Source of the DNA: Anaerocolumna jejuensis DSM 15929 | GTDB taxonomy: Bacteria > Bacillota > Clostridia > Lachnospirales > Lachnospiraceae | Direction: 5' to 3' | NCBI RefSeq assembly: GCF_900142215.1 | Contig: NZ_FRAC01000013.1 | Coordinates: forward strand, 1-64,000 | DNA: 64,000 nt | Part shown: in pieces, positions 16,826 to 24,611 of the stretch | Layout of the letters: every line of letters begins with the position of its first letter | Numbering within the stretch: position 1 is the stretch's first letter | The notes under the pieces: generated by a model | The model's input: the letters and a program-made list of their open reading frames with translations, nothing else | Told to the model about the DNA's origin: nothing | The model's database searches: none | Translations under genes and position numbers: made by a program

Positions 16826-18172
16826 ATGAAGTTACTAATGCTAAAGAGTTATTATGGAATAAATATACATGGTGATAGTCAAGGTGATTTAGGTTCCACT
16901 GTTTATGATGGTTATGTTAACCCGGATCTTATATTTATTATGGCTGCAACAATAGCAAAGGAAGCTGATAACATTGATCTGCATGTTATAGACTCGAACG
17001 CAGATAAAATACTGCCTGATGAATTAATAAGCAGATTAGAAGATACCTATGATTGTATTATTCTTAAATCATCTGCACCGGTTATTAAATTAGATATAGA
17101 ATTGGCAAAACGTTTAAAAAAGGTATATCCCAATTGCAAAATGCTGCTAGCCGGACATATTGCAAAATTGCTTAAGAAATGGATTATTGAAAACGAAAAA
17201 GAAATTGATGAAGTTGTAGATATTCCTCTGGACTTCTATATGTATAAATATGTAAACAACACATCCGTAGTAGATGTTAACAAATTCCCAAGCCCGGATT
17301 ATACGCTCTTTCCATATGAGAAATATTTGGATTCCGGTAATGTAAGACTAAGCATACAGACCAGTAGAGGCTGCATGATGCAATGCGGATATTGCCCCTA
17401 TAGTGCTTTCTATGATAATAAAATATATTTTATAGATATAGAAAAGGTGATACAGGACCTAAAAAATGTGTTAAAGCTAAAACCTAAAATAATACTGTTC
17501 AGAGACCAGTATTTTACTGCTGATAAAAACAGAATTGAGTATCTATGCCATAGAATTATAGAAGAAAATTTAAACTTTCGTTGGACATGTGAAACAAAGT
17601 TAGATTTACTTGATACGGAATTAATTGATTTAATGATAAAGGCAGGTCTATTTATGATATGTTATGGAATTGAATCCGGAGAACATAAAATATTAGATGC
17701 ATATAACCGAAAATATGATAGGCATGAGCATACAAAAGACATTATTTCGTATCTAAATAGCAATAATGTATTAACATTAGCATTTTATATAATAGGATTT
17801 CCAGAAGATACCTGGGATTCTGTAGAAAAGACCTTTAACCTTGCATTAGAGTTAAACAGTAGAATTTCTCAGTTTTCTCCATTTGAACCCTGTGTTACAT
17901 ATGATAAGGAAGAATTAACGCCGGATTCATTTTGCATATACAAAAATACGATGCAAGTAGAAACACATTCAAATTTAAGTAAGGACGAAGTTGACTATAT
18001 CATAGATTCTTTTACAAAGATATATAGCCATAATGTGGGTGAGCTGGAGAATAATTATAAATATGAGTTTTCATATAAGCAAAAACATTTGGAGTTAATC
18101 AAAGAGTTACTGCCATTAGGTACTGATTTGGACAAAATCTGTTCTTTTATTCGCGAGAAGACAGCAAACTGA
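16826..18172 (+). CDS. B12-binding-domain radical SAM protein
   Basis: The 448-residue protein has an N-terminal cobalamin-binding-like Rossmann region (about 1-150, with VNPDLIFIMAATIAKEADNIDLHVID). A radical SAM barrel follows with C183-x3-C187-x2-C190 (RGCMMQCGYCPY) for the 4Fe-4S cluster, and GIESGEHKIL and IGFPEDTWDSVEKTFN as SAM-binding strands. Such proteins do methyl transfer or rearrangement on unactivated carbons, often in secondary metabolism. The B12 domain lacks an obvious DxHxxG motif, so cobalamin would bind base-off without a His ligand or not at all. It is an orphan gene behind a 600-nt AT-rich gap, with GGTAGGAGG before the ATG. Confidence 0.85.
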   Translation: MKLLMLKSYYGINIHGDSQGDLGSTVYDGYVNPDLIFIMAATIAKEADNIDLHVIDSNADKILPDELISRLEDTYDCIILKSSAPVIKLDIELAKRLKKVYPNCKMLLAGHIAKLLKKWIIENEKEIDEVVDIPLDFYMYKYVNNTSVVDVNKFPSPDYTLFPYEKYLDSGNVRLSIQTSRGCMMQCGYCPYSAFYDNKIYFIDIEKVIQDLKNVLKLKPKIILFRDQYFTADKNRIEYLCHRIIEENLNFRWTCETKLDLLDTELIDLMIKAGLFMICYGIESGEHKILDAYNRKYDRHEHTKDIISYLNSNNVLTLAFYIIGFPEDTWDSVEKTFNLALELNSRISQFSPFEPCVTYDKEELTPDSFCIYKNTMQVETHSNLSKDEVDYIIDSFTKIYSHNVGELENNYKYEFSYKQKHLELIKELLPLGTDLDKICSFIREKTAN

Positions 18173-18325
18173 GGAATATTAGAAATTAAGACATGCTTAA
18201 CATGGAAGTTGGCGTATTTAATGGATGGAATGAAAGTAAAAGTATTCAATATAAATAAAAAGTATCCGGGACTTTATAGCTTAGGAGCAATTAGACTTAT
18301 TAAACCATAAATACGGAATATCTTT

Positions 18326-18360
18326 AGCATCCTGTTCTGAAAGTGGCAGGATGCTTTTTC
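18326..18360 (+). terminator. Terminator of the radical SAM gene
   Basis: AGCATCCTG / CAGGATGCT (18326-18334, 18347-18355), perfect 9-bp stem with TTTTTC after it. Confidence 0.8.
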
Positions 18361-18385
18361 TTGTTTTCTTTTATCTAAATTCTGA

Positions 18386-18448
18386 TTGACAATGTGTAAT
18401 CCCGGTTATATAATAGGTAACAATTGATAGGTAACGTATAATACCTAT
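18386..18448 (+). promoter_or_regulatory. Consensus promoter and repeated operator for TetR-CPBP operon
   Basis: TTGACA (18386-18391), 17 nt, TATAAT (18409-18414) is a full sigma-A consensus. From the -10 onward come two direct ATAGGTAA copies (18413-18420, 18427-18434) and an inverted ACCTAT (18443-18448). These are likely binding sites of the TetR protein encoded next. Confidence 0.75.
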
Positions 18449-18472
18449 AAGGCATTTTAAGGAGGGATTATT

Positions 18473-19057
18473 ATGCCACCGAAAATAAAGATTACAGAAG
18501 AGGATATTATCAATGCAGCGATTCATATGGTCAGGGAGAAGGGGGTCGAAAGCTTGAATGCCCGCGATTTAGCAAAAGAACTAGGCTGCTCTGTACATCC
18601 CATATTTCGGACCTATAATTCCATGGAGGGACTTAGAACAGCTGTTTATAAAAAGGCTGAGAATATTTATAATGAACGCATGTTAAGTGCAGGGGAGCAT
18701 AATGGTAACGGGTTTCTTAATATGGGGCTTGCCTATATTGATTTTGCGAAGAATGAGAAGAATCTATTCAAGCTGATTTTTATGTCGGATGCGTTTCGGG
18801 AGCAAAGCATAATGAATATTGCAGGGACTACAGAAGGAGACGATGAGGTACTGGAAATGCTATGTCAAAGGACGGGGTTGAGCAAAAAAGCCGCCCAGGA
18901 GCTATATGCAGGAATATGGCTTACCACCCATGGAATAGCATCGATGTTGGCAACAAATAATTGCCGGTTTAGTGATGAAGAAAATCGAAGACTATTAAAT
19001 AATTCATTCATGGGTTTAATACTAAAGCTGAAAAATGAGGAGGAACATAACAAATGA
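18473..19057 (+). CDS. TetR/AcrR-family regulator
   Basis: The 194-residue regulator has an N-terminal HTH (about 8-55, EDIINAAIHMVREKGVESLNARDLAKELGCSVHPIFRTY) and a C-terminal ligand domain of the WHG-like type (about 80-190, with LYAGIWLTTHGIASML). It probably represses its own promoter (sites at 18413-18448) and the CPBP gene, with which it overlaps by ATGA. A paralogue with the same MPPK start and a similar HTH is at 32085. AAGGAGGG precedes the ATG. Confidence 0.88.
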   Translation: MPPKIKITEEDIINAAIHMVREKGVESLNARDLAKELGCSVHPIFRTYNSMEGLRTAVYKKAENIYNERMLSAGEHNGNGFLNMGLAYIDFAKNEKNLFKLIFMSDAFREQSIMNIAGTTEGDDEVLEMLCQRTGLSKKAAQELYAGIWLTTHGIASMLATNNCRFSDEENRRLLNNSFMGLILKLKNEEEHNK

Positions 19058-19818
19058 ATAAATCTTTTTCACAGAAACATCCATATGCTTCTGCTATCCT
19101 GGCTGCATTGCTTTGTACATTTATGACAGCGCTAGGAACAGCGGTTCCGCAGATTATAGGATTAACTGATAATGTACAAATTGCTGTAACTACGGTATTT
19201 CTCTTTCTTTCAATACTTATTGGTATTTTTATTATGAAAAAATCCCGTTTTACGCTTTCGGATTATGGATTTCAAAGAAGTAAAAGAAATACCTGCAATC
19301 AGGTGTGGTGGTATATTCCATTATTGGCAGTAGAAATACTCCCTATTGTAATTGCTGGTTTCAGCCCTGAGGTAACAGTTCTGCAGTATATTATTTTATT
19401 ATTTTTTACAGTTGCAGTTGGCTTCAATGAGGAAATTTATTTTAGAGGACTTTCCTTGAAGTTCATAGAAGAAAAGGGAAGAAAAAAAGCAATTATCTGC
19501 TCTTCAGTAATTTTTGGATTTCTTCACATTGTAAATGCATTTAATGGTAAAAATACATTTTATCTCATTTTACAGATGATTTTTGCATTCCTGGTAGGAT
19601 TTGTACTTGCTGAAATTGTAAGCATTACAAAAAGTCTTTGGGTAGTTATTATCTGGCATGCTGCTCATGATTATATTTCAAATATTACAGGTGATACACT
19701 TGATACAACAGCTCTGATTGCTCTTGCGATGCAAGTAGGAATTTTATTGGTATATGCCATATGTATTTGGAAAAGGAGTAGTGTAGAAGATACGGTGGCG
19801 CTTGGTGTAACTGCTTAG
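19054..19818 (+). CDS. CPBP intramembrane metalloprotease
   Basis: The 254-residue membrane protein has about 7-8 hydrophobic segments and the Abi/CPBP motifs: EEIYFRG (Glu-Glu-x3-Arg), FGFLH (His) and WHAAHDY (third motif). The Glu and His residues form the metal site as in Rce1-type proteases. Bacterial relatives are linked to bacteriocin immunity or protein maturation. The 4-nt overlap with the TetR gene implies joint control, so its expression probably responds to the ligand of that regulator. Confidence 0.85.
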   Translation: MNKSFSQKHPYASAILAALLCTFMTALGTAVPQIIGLTDNVQIAVTTVFLFLSILIGIFIMKKSRFTLSDYGFQRSKRNTCNQVWWYIPLLAVEILPIVIAGFSPEVTVLQYIILLFFTVAVGFNEEIYFRGLSLKFIEEKGRKKAIICSSVIFGFLHIVNAFNGKNTFYLILQMIFAFLVGFVLAEIVSITKSLWVVIIWHAAHDYISNITGDTLDTTALIALAMQVGILLVYAICIWKRSSVEDTVALGVTA

Positions 19819-19850
19819 CGGGAATATCTGATTTTAATGGGAAAGCCTGT

Positions 19851-19949
19851 ATTGCTCATCACTGAACAGCTGCAGCACAAGCAGTGTTGAGTTTGATAAA
19901 AATGTTGAGAGTACAATGTTATTAGGTGTTTTGACTTAAGTTAGACTGA
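19851..19949 (+). repeat. Dispersed intergenic element, copy 5 (no terminator tail)
   Basis: Begins TTGCTCATCACTGAAC about 30 nt after the CPBP stop, then GCAGCACAAGCAGTGTTGAG, and ends with GACTTAAGTTAGACTG, the same middle as copy 4. The tail is absent because the next gene follows. Confidence 0.6.
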
Positions 19950-19963
19950 TGGAGAAGACGTAG

Positions 19964-20758
19964 ATGGAGAAGATGTTGATGAAGAGTAGAAAATCAATAA
20001 TACTATTTCTAATACTAACATTTATATTAAGTAGTATATGCTATTTTATTTACATTAATTTTGGTAAATCTGCTTCAAGTATAACAGCATTGCTTATGTG
20101 GTGCCCTGGATTATCTGCAATTATTGTCAGAAATATATTTTATAAGAAATATAAAGTATTTGGATTTGGAAAATGCAATGGGAAATTTATAGTTATGAGT
20201 ATTCTAATACCAATGCTATATTTGGGAGTGTCTTATGGACTGTATTGGGCAATAAATCCTGCGGCATTTACCGGGCAAGTGTATAGCAATTCCATAGGAT
20301 TGATGATTTATGCTTTTTTCTCCAGTATTTTAACAGCAATGGGAGAGGAAATTGGATGGCGTGGATTTCTATTGCCCAAAATGAGTGAAAGGTTTCATTA
20401 TAAGTATGCAGTAATAATATGCGGACTAATTTGGGCAGCATGGCATTATCCCTTAATGTTTGCCGGCCTGTATCAGGCAGGAACTCCTGTTTATTATCAA
20501 ATCCCTATGTTTACAGTAGAAGTCGTATTAATGACAGCAATTCTGGGCTATTTGAGAATGAATTCAGGTAATATATGGCCTGCAATTCTTCTTCATGCAA
20601 GTCATAACTATTTTGACCAAATGATATGTGGACCTCTAACAAAGGCTGATAAGAGCGTCTATTATGTTGGGGAAACAGGCTTCCTTACGGTAATATTTGT
20701 ATTGGTGATAACAGTGTTTCTATACCGAAAAAATAGAAAGAAGAGTCCGAATCTATAA
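19964..20758 (+). CDS. CPBP intramembrane metalloprotease (second copy)
   Basis: The 264-residue membrane protein belongs to another CPBP subgroup. It has EEIGWRGFLLPKM (motif 1), WAAWHYPLMF (motif 2) and LLHASHNYFDQ (motif 3), with around eight hydrophobic segments. It is only distantly similar to the CPBP protein at 19054, so this is not a recent duplication. The start at 19964 follows GGAGAAG; a later in-frame ATG at 19973 is possible. A terminator begins 4 nt after the stop. Confidence 0.85.
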   Translation: MEKMLMKSRKSIILFLILTFILSSICYFIYINFGKSASSITALLMWCPGLSAIIVRNIFYKKYKVFGFGKCNGKFIVMSILIPMLYLGVSYGLYWAINPAAFTGQVYSNSIGLMIYAFFSSILTAMGEEIGWRGFLLPKMSERFHYKYAVIICGLIWAAWHYPLMFAGLYQAGTPVYYQIPMFTVEVVLMTAILGYLRMNSGNIWPAILLHASHNYFDQMICGPLTKADKSVYYVGETGFLTVIFVLVITVFLYRKNRKKSPNL

Positions 20759-20761
20759 TGA

Positions 20762-20804
20762 GTTCCATATCAATCTTGAAACAGGTTGATATGGAATTTT
20801 TTTG
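20762..20804 (+). terminator. Terminator with GTTCCATATCA-type stem (copy 1 of 3)
   Basis: GTTCCATATCAA pairs with TTGATATGGAA around a 12-nt loop, then TTTTTTT. Nearly the same stem is used at 29002 and 30738. Confidence 0.85.
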
Positions 20805-20830
20805 TGGATTCAAAATACAGTTTAAATATT

Positions 20831-20896
20831 ACCACTTTACATTAAGTGGTTTTTGTGATATAAGAATATTGAATACAAATTCAATGAATATAAAAT
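20831..20896 (+). promoter_or_regulatory. Promoter/operator region of the TetR-oxidoreductase operon
   Basis: ACCACTT / AAGTGGT (20831-20837, 20844-20850) plus TTTT makes a small hairpin. Further on, a perfect palindrome, ATTGAAT-acaa-ATTCAAT (20868-20885), overlaps a possible -35 (TTGAAT, 20869) with TAAAAT (20891-20896) 16 nt later. The palindrome suits self-repression by the TetR protein encoded next. Confidence 0.5.
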
Positions 20897-20912
20897 CAAC
20901 AGAGGGCATGAT

Positions 20913-21497
20913 ATGGGAATTAGAGAAGAGCAAAAAGAGCAGAGAAAAAAAGAGATTTTAAATGCAGGGCTGGAGTTATTTGTTACAAAAGGATATATGG
21001 AAACGAAGATTTCAGATATAGCAGCAAAGGTTTCAATGAGCACAGGTCTGCTTTTCCATTATTTTGAATCAAAGAAAGAGCTTTATATGGAGTTGGTGAA
21101 AATAGGACTGACAGGTACTAAGTTTCCTATTCAACAAAAGTACCAAAATGCAATTATGTACTTTGAGCAATTTACAGAGCAGCTATTTTCTATGATGCAA
21201 TCCCAGCCATACATAGCGAAAATGTTTGTTTTAATGGCACAAGCACAACGAAGTGAAGGGACTCCAAAGGAGATACATGAAATTGCTTTGCAGGTTGAAA
21301 CGATAGAACAGTTTAAATCGATTGTGGAGCAAGGTCAGAAAGAAGGTTCCATCCGCCCAGGAGATGCAGGGGCATTATCCATGGCTTACTGGTGTAGTAT
21401 ACAAGGAATAGCGGAGCAATATGCGGCACATCCGGAAATGCTTCTTCCGGAACCGGAATGGATTGTTGATATTATAAGAGGAGGTAAAAATATATGA
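20913..21497 (+). CDS. TetR/AcrR-family regulator
   Basis: The 194-residue regulator has an N-terminal HTH (about 8-55: RKKEILNAGLELFVTKGYMETKISDIAAKVSMSTGLLFHYFESKKELY) and an all-helical ligand domain. The stop overlaps the start of the flavoprotein gene (ATGA, 21494-21497), so it very likely controls that enzyme and itself through the palindrome at 20868-20885. AGAGGG gives a 6-nt spacing to the ATG. Confidence 0.88.
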   Translation: MGIREEQKEQRKKEILNAGLELFVTKGYMETKISDIAAKVSMSTGLLFHYFESKKELYMELVKIGLTGTKFPIQQKYQNAIMYFEQFTEQLFSMMQSQPYIAKMFVLMAQAQRSEGTPKEIHEIALQVETIEQFKSIVEQGQKEGSIRPGDAGALSMAYWCSIQGIAEQYAAHPEMLLPEPEWIVDIIRGGKNI

Positions 21498-22978
21498 AAA
21501 AGGTTGTGATTATTGGTGGTGGTGTTGCAGGATTAACAGCGGGAGTGTATGCCAGAAAATCAGGTTATGAGGTGGAAATATTTGAAAAGAATCCAGTAGC
21601 AGGTGGACAATGCATGGGATGGAACCGGAAGGGATATCACATTGATAATTGTATTCACTGGCTGACTGGTACTCAAGAAAATTCGGCACTCAGAAAAGTA
21701 TGGGAAACCATTGGGGCTTTAACACCAAATACTGAATTCGTACAAACTGAAAAATTTTTTACCTGCTATGTTGGTGAAGAAAGTGCCACGCTATGGAAGG
21801 ATGTAGAAAGGACCAAAAAAGAGTTAATTCAATTATCACCGGAGGATAAAACGGAAATAGATACCTTTATCGAACATGTTAAATATGCTGCCTGCTGTCA
21901 GATGCCTGTTGAAAAGCCGATGGATATGATGAATATATTTGATTATTTAAAAATGGGTAAATCAATGGCTGAAATGCCAAAGGTTTTAAAAGAATACGGA
22001 AATATAAACCTGGAAGATATGGCCGCCAGATTTAAACATCCTGTAATAAAAGCAGTGTTTACTGATTATATGCCAAAGGAATACCAAGCTTCCTCCTTTA
22101 TTGTCTCATATGCTACTGTGGTAAGCGGCAACGGAGAAATACCCGTTGGTGGTTCCCTTGCAATGACAAATCGAATTATCGATAAATTCGAAAAACTTGG
22201 TGGGAAGCTGCATTGTAATTCTGAAGTAAAAAGAGTTACTATAAAAGGTAATAAGGCTTATGGAATTGAGCTCGAGAATGGAGAAAATATAGCGGCTGAT
22301 TTTATTATATGTGCGACGGATGCAATGGAAATGTTTGATAAACTATTGGGAAGAAAATATATGAATAAAAAATGGTCGGCATGTTTTAAGGATGAAGAGA
22401 GCTATCCGTTGTTCAGCGGCTTTCAGGCTGCTTTTTCAATCGATCGAGCGATGTTTGCTCATACAGATACCGTATTTATCGATTGCGAACCTTTTAACAT
22501 AAATAAGAAAGAAATCCGGCGAATGTCGTTGAAATCATATCAGTATGAGAAGGATTTTGCCCCTGAAGGAAAAACGGTACTGCAGACTAATATGATACAA
22601 TTTGATGATGATTACAGGTATTGGAAGTCATTGAATAAGGATGACTACACTGGCAAAAAGTATGAATTTGCCGAAAGAATGAAAGAAAATATAGAAAAGA
22701 AGTTCCCTGAACTTGCTGGCCATATTAAATTACTGGATTGCTGGACTCCAGTTACATACGAGAGATATTGTAATTCTTATCATGGTGCATATATGAGCTT
22801 TATCACTAAAAAGGATGTGAAATCATTTAGTGTTAAGGGTACAATTGAAGGATTGCATAATGTGTTTGTAGCAAGCCAATGGATACAGGCTCCCGGTGGT
22901 CTGCCAGTGGCAGCGGCAGCAGGAAAATTCGCGGTGCAGCGGATATTAAAGAAAGAAAAGCGTAGCATTATGATATAG
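21494..22978 (+). CDS. FAD-dependent oxidoreductase, phytoene-desaturase (CrtI)-like
   Basis: The 494-residue flavoprotein has a dinucleotide-binding N terminus, KKVVIIGGGVAGLTAGVYARKSGYEVEIFEKN, and the family second motif AGGQCMGWNRKGYHIDNCIHWLTG. The C-terminal FAD-contact motif GLHNVFVASQWIQAPGGLPVAAAAG matches the CrtI/retinol-saturase/amine-oxidase-like family. No carotenoid genes are nearby, so the substrate is unknown; saturases and isoprenoid desaturases share this fold. Coupling to a TetR gene suggests induction by a substrate or toxic lipophile. Confidence 0.82.
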   Translation: MKKVVIIGGGVAGLTAGVYARKSGYEVEIFEKNPVAGGQCMGWNRKGYHIDNCIHWLTGTQENSALRKVWETIGALTPNTEFVQTEKFFTCYVGEESATLWKDVERTKKELIQLSPEDKTEIDTFIEHVKYAACCQMPVEKPMDMMNIFDYLKMGKSMAEMPKVLKEYGNINLEDMAARFKHPVIKAVFTDYMPKEYQASSFIVSYATVVSGNGEIPVGGSLAMTNRIIDKFEKLGGKLHCNSEVKRVTIKGNKAYGIELENGENIAADFIICATDAMEMFDKLLGRKYMNKKWSACFKDEESYPLFSGFQAAFSIDRAMFAHTDTVFIDCEPFNINKKEIRRMSLKSYQYEKDFAPEGKTVLQTNMIQFDDDYRYWKSLNKDDYTGKKYEFAERMKENIEKKFPELAGHIKLLDCWTPVTYERYCNSYHGAYMSFITKKDVKSFSVKGTIEGLHNVFVASQWIQAPGGLPVAAAAGKFAVQRILKKEKRSIMI

Positions 22979-23059
22979 AAAGAGTTTAGATAAAAATCAT
23001 CCTGACAATTTCGGCAGAAGAATGGTCTCATGGTGAAATACCGACTGGAGGATACTAAT

Positions 23060-23515
23060 ATGGAGTATACACATTTTGTTTCTGCAGCTGCCCTTGTAAT
23101 TAATGATGAAAATGAAATACTTTTATTAAAAAGTCCTGATAGAGGGTGGGAATACCCAGGTGGCATGGTAGAATCAGGAGAAACCTTTCAAGAAACAATA
23201 ATTCGCGAGGTATTAGAAGAAACTGGTGTAGAAGTTGAAATTTTATCCTTTGCTGGAGTAAGTATAAATATTGAAAGAAATATTGTTAATATGGATTTTA
23301 TTTGCAGATATAAAAAAGGAGATTTAAAGACTAGTGATGAAAGTCTAGAGTTAAAGTGGGTAAAAAAAGAAGATGCTTTCGAAATGGTCAGTAATCCCCT
23401 TACGAAAAAGCGATTGAAAAATATGCTGTCAAACAGTAAAGATATTTATTGCTTCGGTTTTAAAAAAGAACCATTCTGTACCGTCAATGATAAATATTAT
23501 TCTATCGGTTTGTAA
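23060..23515 (+). CDS. NUDIX hydrolase
   Basis: The 151-residue protein has a full Nudix box, G35-x5-E41-x7-R49-E50-V-L-E53-E54-x-G56, the metal site for cleaving nucleoside diphosphate derivatives. The Nudix fold is about 5-130. Substrate class cannot be inferred. GGAGG at 23047-23051 selects the ATG at 23060 over a frame starting ten codons earlier. It follows the oxidoreductase by about 80 nt and may be in the same transcript. Confidence 0.85.
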   Translation: MEYTHFVSAAALVINDENEILLLKSPDRGWEYPGGMVESGETFQETIIREVLEETGVEVEILSFAGVSINIERNIVNMDFICRYKKGDLKTSDESLELKWVKKEDAFEMVSNPLTKKRLKNMLSNSKDIYCFGFKKEPFCTVNDKYYSIGL

Positions 23516-23655
23516 AACTTTTCCAATTAGCTGAGAGGCTTGAGAATAAAATCTTGCTTCAATATCTATACTCTAACTCACTCATACATGGATGAAGCGT
23601 GAAGGCTTTACTGATAAGCAAGTTGAAAAATTTGTGAATATTAATTATTTTCTAT

Positions 23656-23680
23656 AGAGGGCGTAAGCCCTCTTTATTAT
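23656..23680 (+). terminator. Terminator after the NUDIX gene
   Basis: AGAGGGC-gtaa-GCCCTCT, perfect 7-bp stem with a tetraloop, followed by TTATTATTTAT. Confidence 0.75.
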
Positions 23681-23737
23681 TTATGCGAGACGGCCTGGGC
23701 TTGCCCAAAGCAATTATATAAATTGAGATATCATTGA

Positions 23738-23795
23738 GGTTTCAACGTTTCTTGGTGGTTTGCTTTAGGTTAGCTGCATGAAATAATGAAAAAAT
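23738..23795 (+). repeat. Dispersed intergenic element, copy 6 (3' half only)
   Basis: TTTCAACGTTTCTTGGTGG, then TTAGGTTAGCTG, aligns with the middle of copy 1 (TTTCAACGTTTTTCAATGG, TTAGGTTAGGCTG). The head is absent and no terminator follows. Confidence 0.45.
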
Positions 23796-23807
23796 AGGAG
23801 GCAATGA

Positions 23808-23903
23808 ATGGATTCTTTCATCAACGGAAAGTTTCGAAACTGTAACATTGTAGAAACTGGATGGAAACATTGCTGTGCTATTCTGGATAGGAAGCAAGGG
23901 TAA
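23808..23903 (+). CDS. Possible 31-residue small protein before the ABC exporter
   Basis: ATG at 23808 lies 7 nt after a perfect AGGAGG and opens 31 codons (MDSFINGKFRNCNIVETGWK, then HCCAILDRKQG) ending 24 nt before the ABC ATPase gene. It has three Cys and no signal peptide. It could be a small peptide, a leader or a gene remnant. The ribosome site is the only real support. Confidence 0.35.
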   Translation: MDSFINGKFRNCNIVETGWKHCCAILDRKQG

Positions 23904-23927
23904 GCTGGATTTTATGGAGGAATACAT

Positions 23928-24611
23928 ATGATTATATTGGAAACAAAGGATTTAAGGAAAGAATATGGTACAGGTGAATCAAAGGTACATGCGCTTGCAG
24001 GTGTAAATCTTGCTGTTCAGAAAGGAGAATTTGCCGCAATTGTCGGAACTTCCGGAAGCGGTAAATCTACGTTGCTGCATATGCTGGGCGGACTTGATAA
24101 GCCGACCAGCGGAACGGTAATTGTGGACGGAAAGAATTTGGAGAAGCTGAGTGATGAGGAAATGACAATATTCCGCAGAAGAAATATTGGATTTGTCTTT
24201 CAAAATTATAATCTGGTACCGATGCTGAATGTAATGGAAAATATTGTGCTTCCGGTTAAGCTGGACGGAAAGAAAGTGGATGCTGATTATGTGGATAAGG
24301 TTATAAGAGCATTAGGGTTAGAGGCGAAACTTGAAAACCTGCCGAATAATCTATCCGGCGGTCAGCAGCAGCGTGTGGCAATCGCAAGAGCATTGGCAAC
24401 AAAGCCTGTTATTATACTGGCAGATGAGCCAACGGGAAATCTGGACAGTAAGACGAGCCAGGATGTCTTAAGCTTATTGAAAATGACGAGTGAGATGTTT
24501 CATCAGACAACGGTTATGATAACACATAATGAAGAAATCGCTCAGCTGGCAGATCACATCGTTCGTATCGAAGATGGCAGTATAATAGAAAGGTGTGAAT
24601 CGAATGATTAA
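23928..24611 (+). CDS. ABC transporter ATP-binding protein (MacB/LolD/SalX type)
   Basis: The 227-residue ATPase has Walker A GTSGSGKSTLL (about 39-49), a Q-loop FVFQNYNLVPMLNVMENIVLPV, signature LSGGQQQRVAIARAL and Walker B VIILADEPTGNLDS, ending with the H-loop THNEE. This subclass powers FtsX-type permeases for export of peptides or lipoproteins or for resistance to cell-wall antibiotics. It overlaps the permease gene by 8 nt. No two-component pair sits next to it, unlike BceAB systems. Confidence 0.9.
   Translation: MIILETKDLRKEYGTGESKVHALAGVNLAVQKGEFAAIVGTSGSGKSTLLHMLGGLDKPTSGTVIVDGKNLEKLSDEEMTIFRRRNIGFVFQNYNLVPMLNVMENIVLPVKLDGKKVDADYVDKVIRALGLEAKLENLPNNLSGGQQQRVAIARALATKPVIILADEPTGNLDSKTSQDVLSLLKMTSEMFHQTTVMITHNEEIAQLADHIVRIEDGSIIERCESND

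Noticed and set aside
23588..23655. Remnant Ltp repeat (KREGFTDKQVEKFVN)
   Set aside because: The likeness to the Ltp repeat is limited to about 15 residues with stops just upstream; too weak to call.
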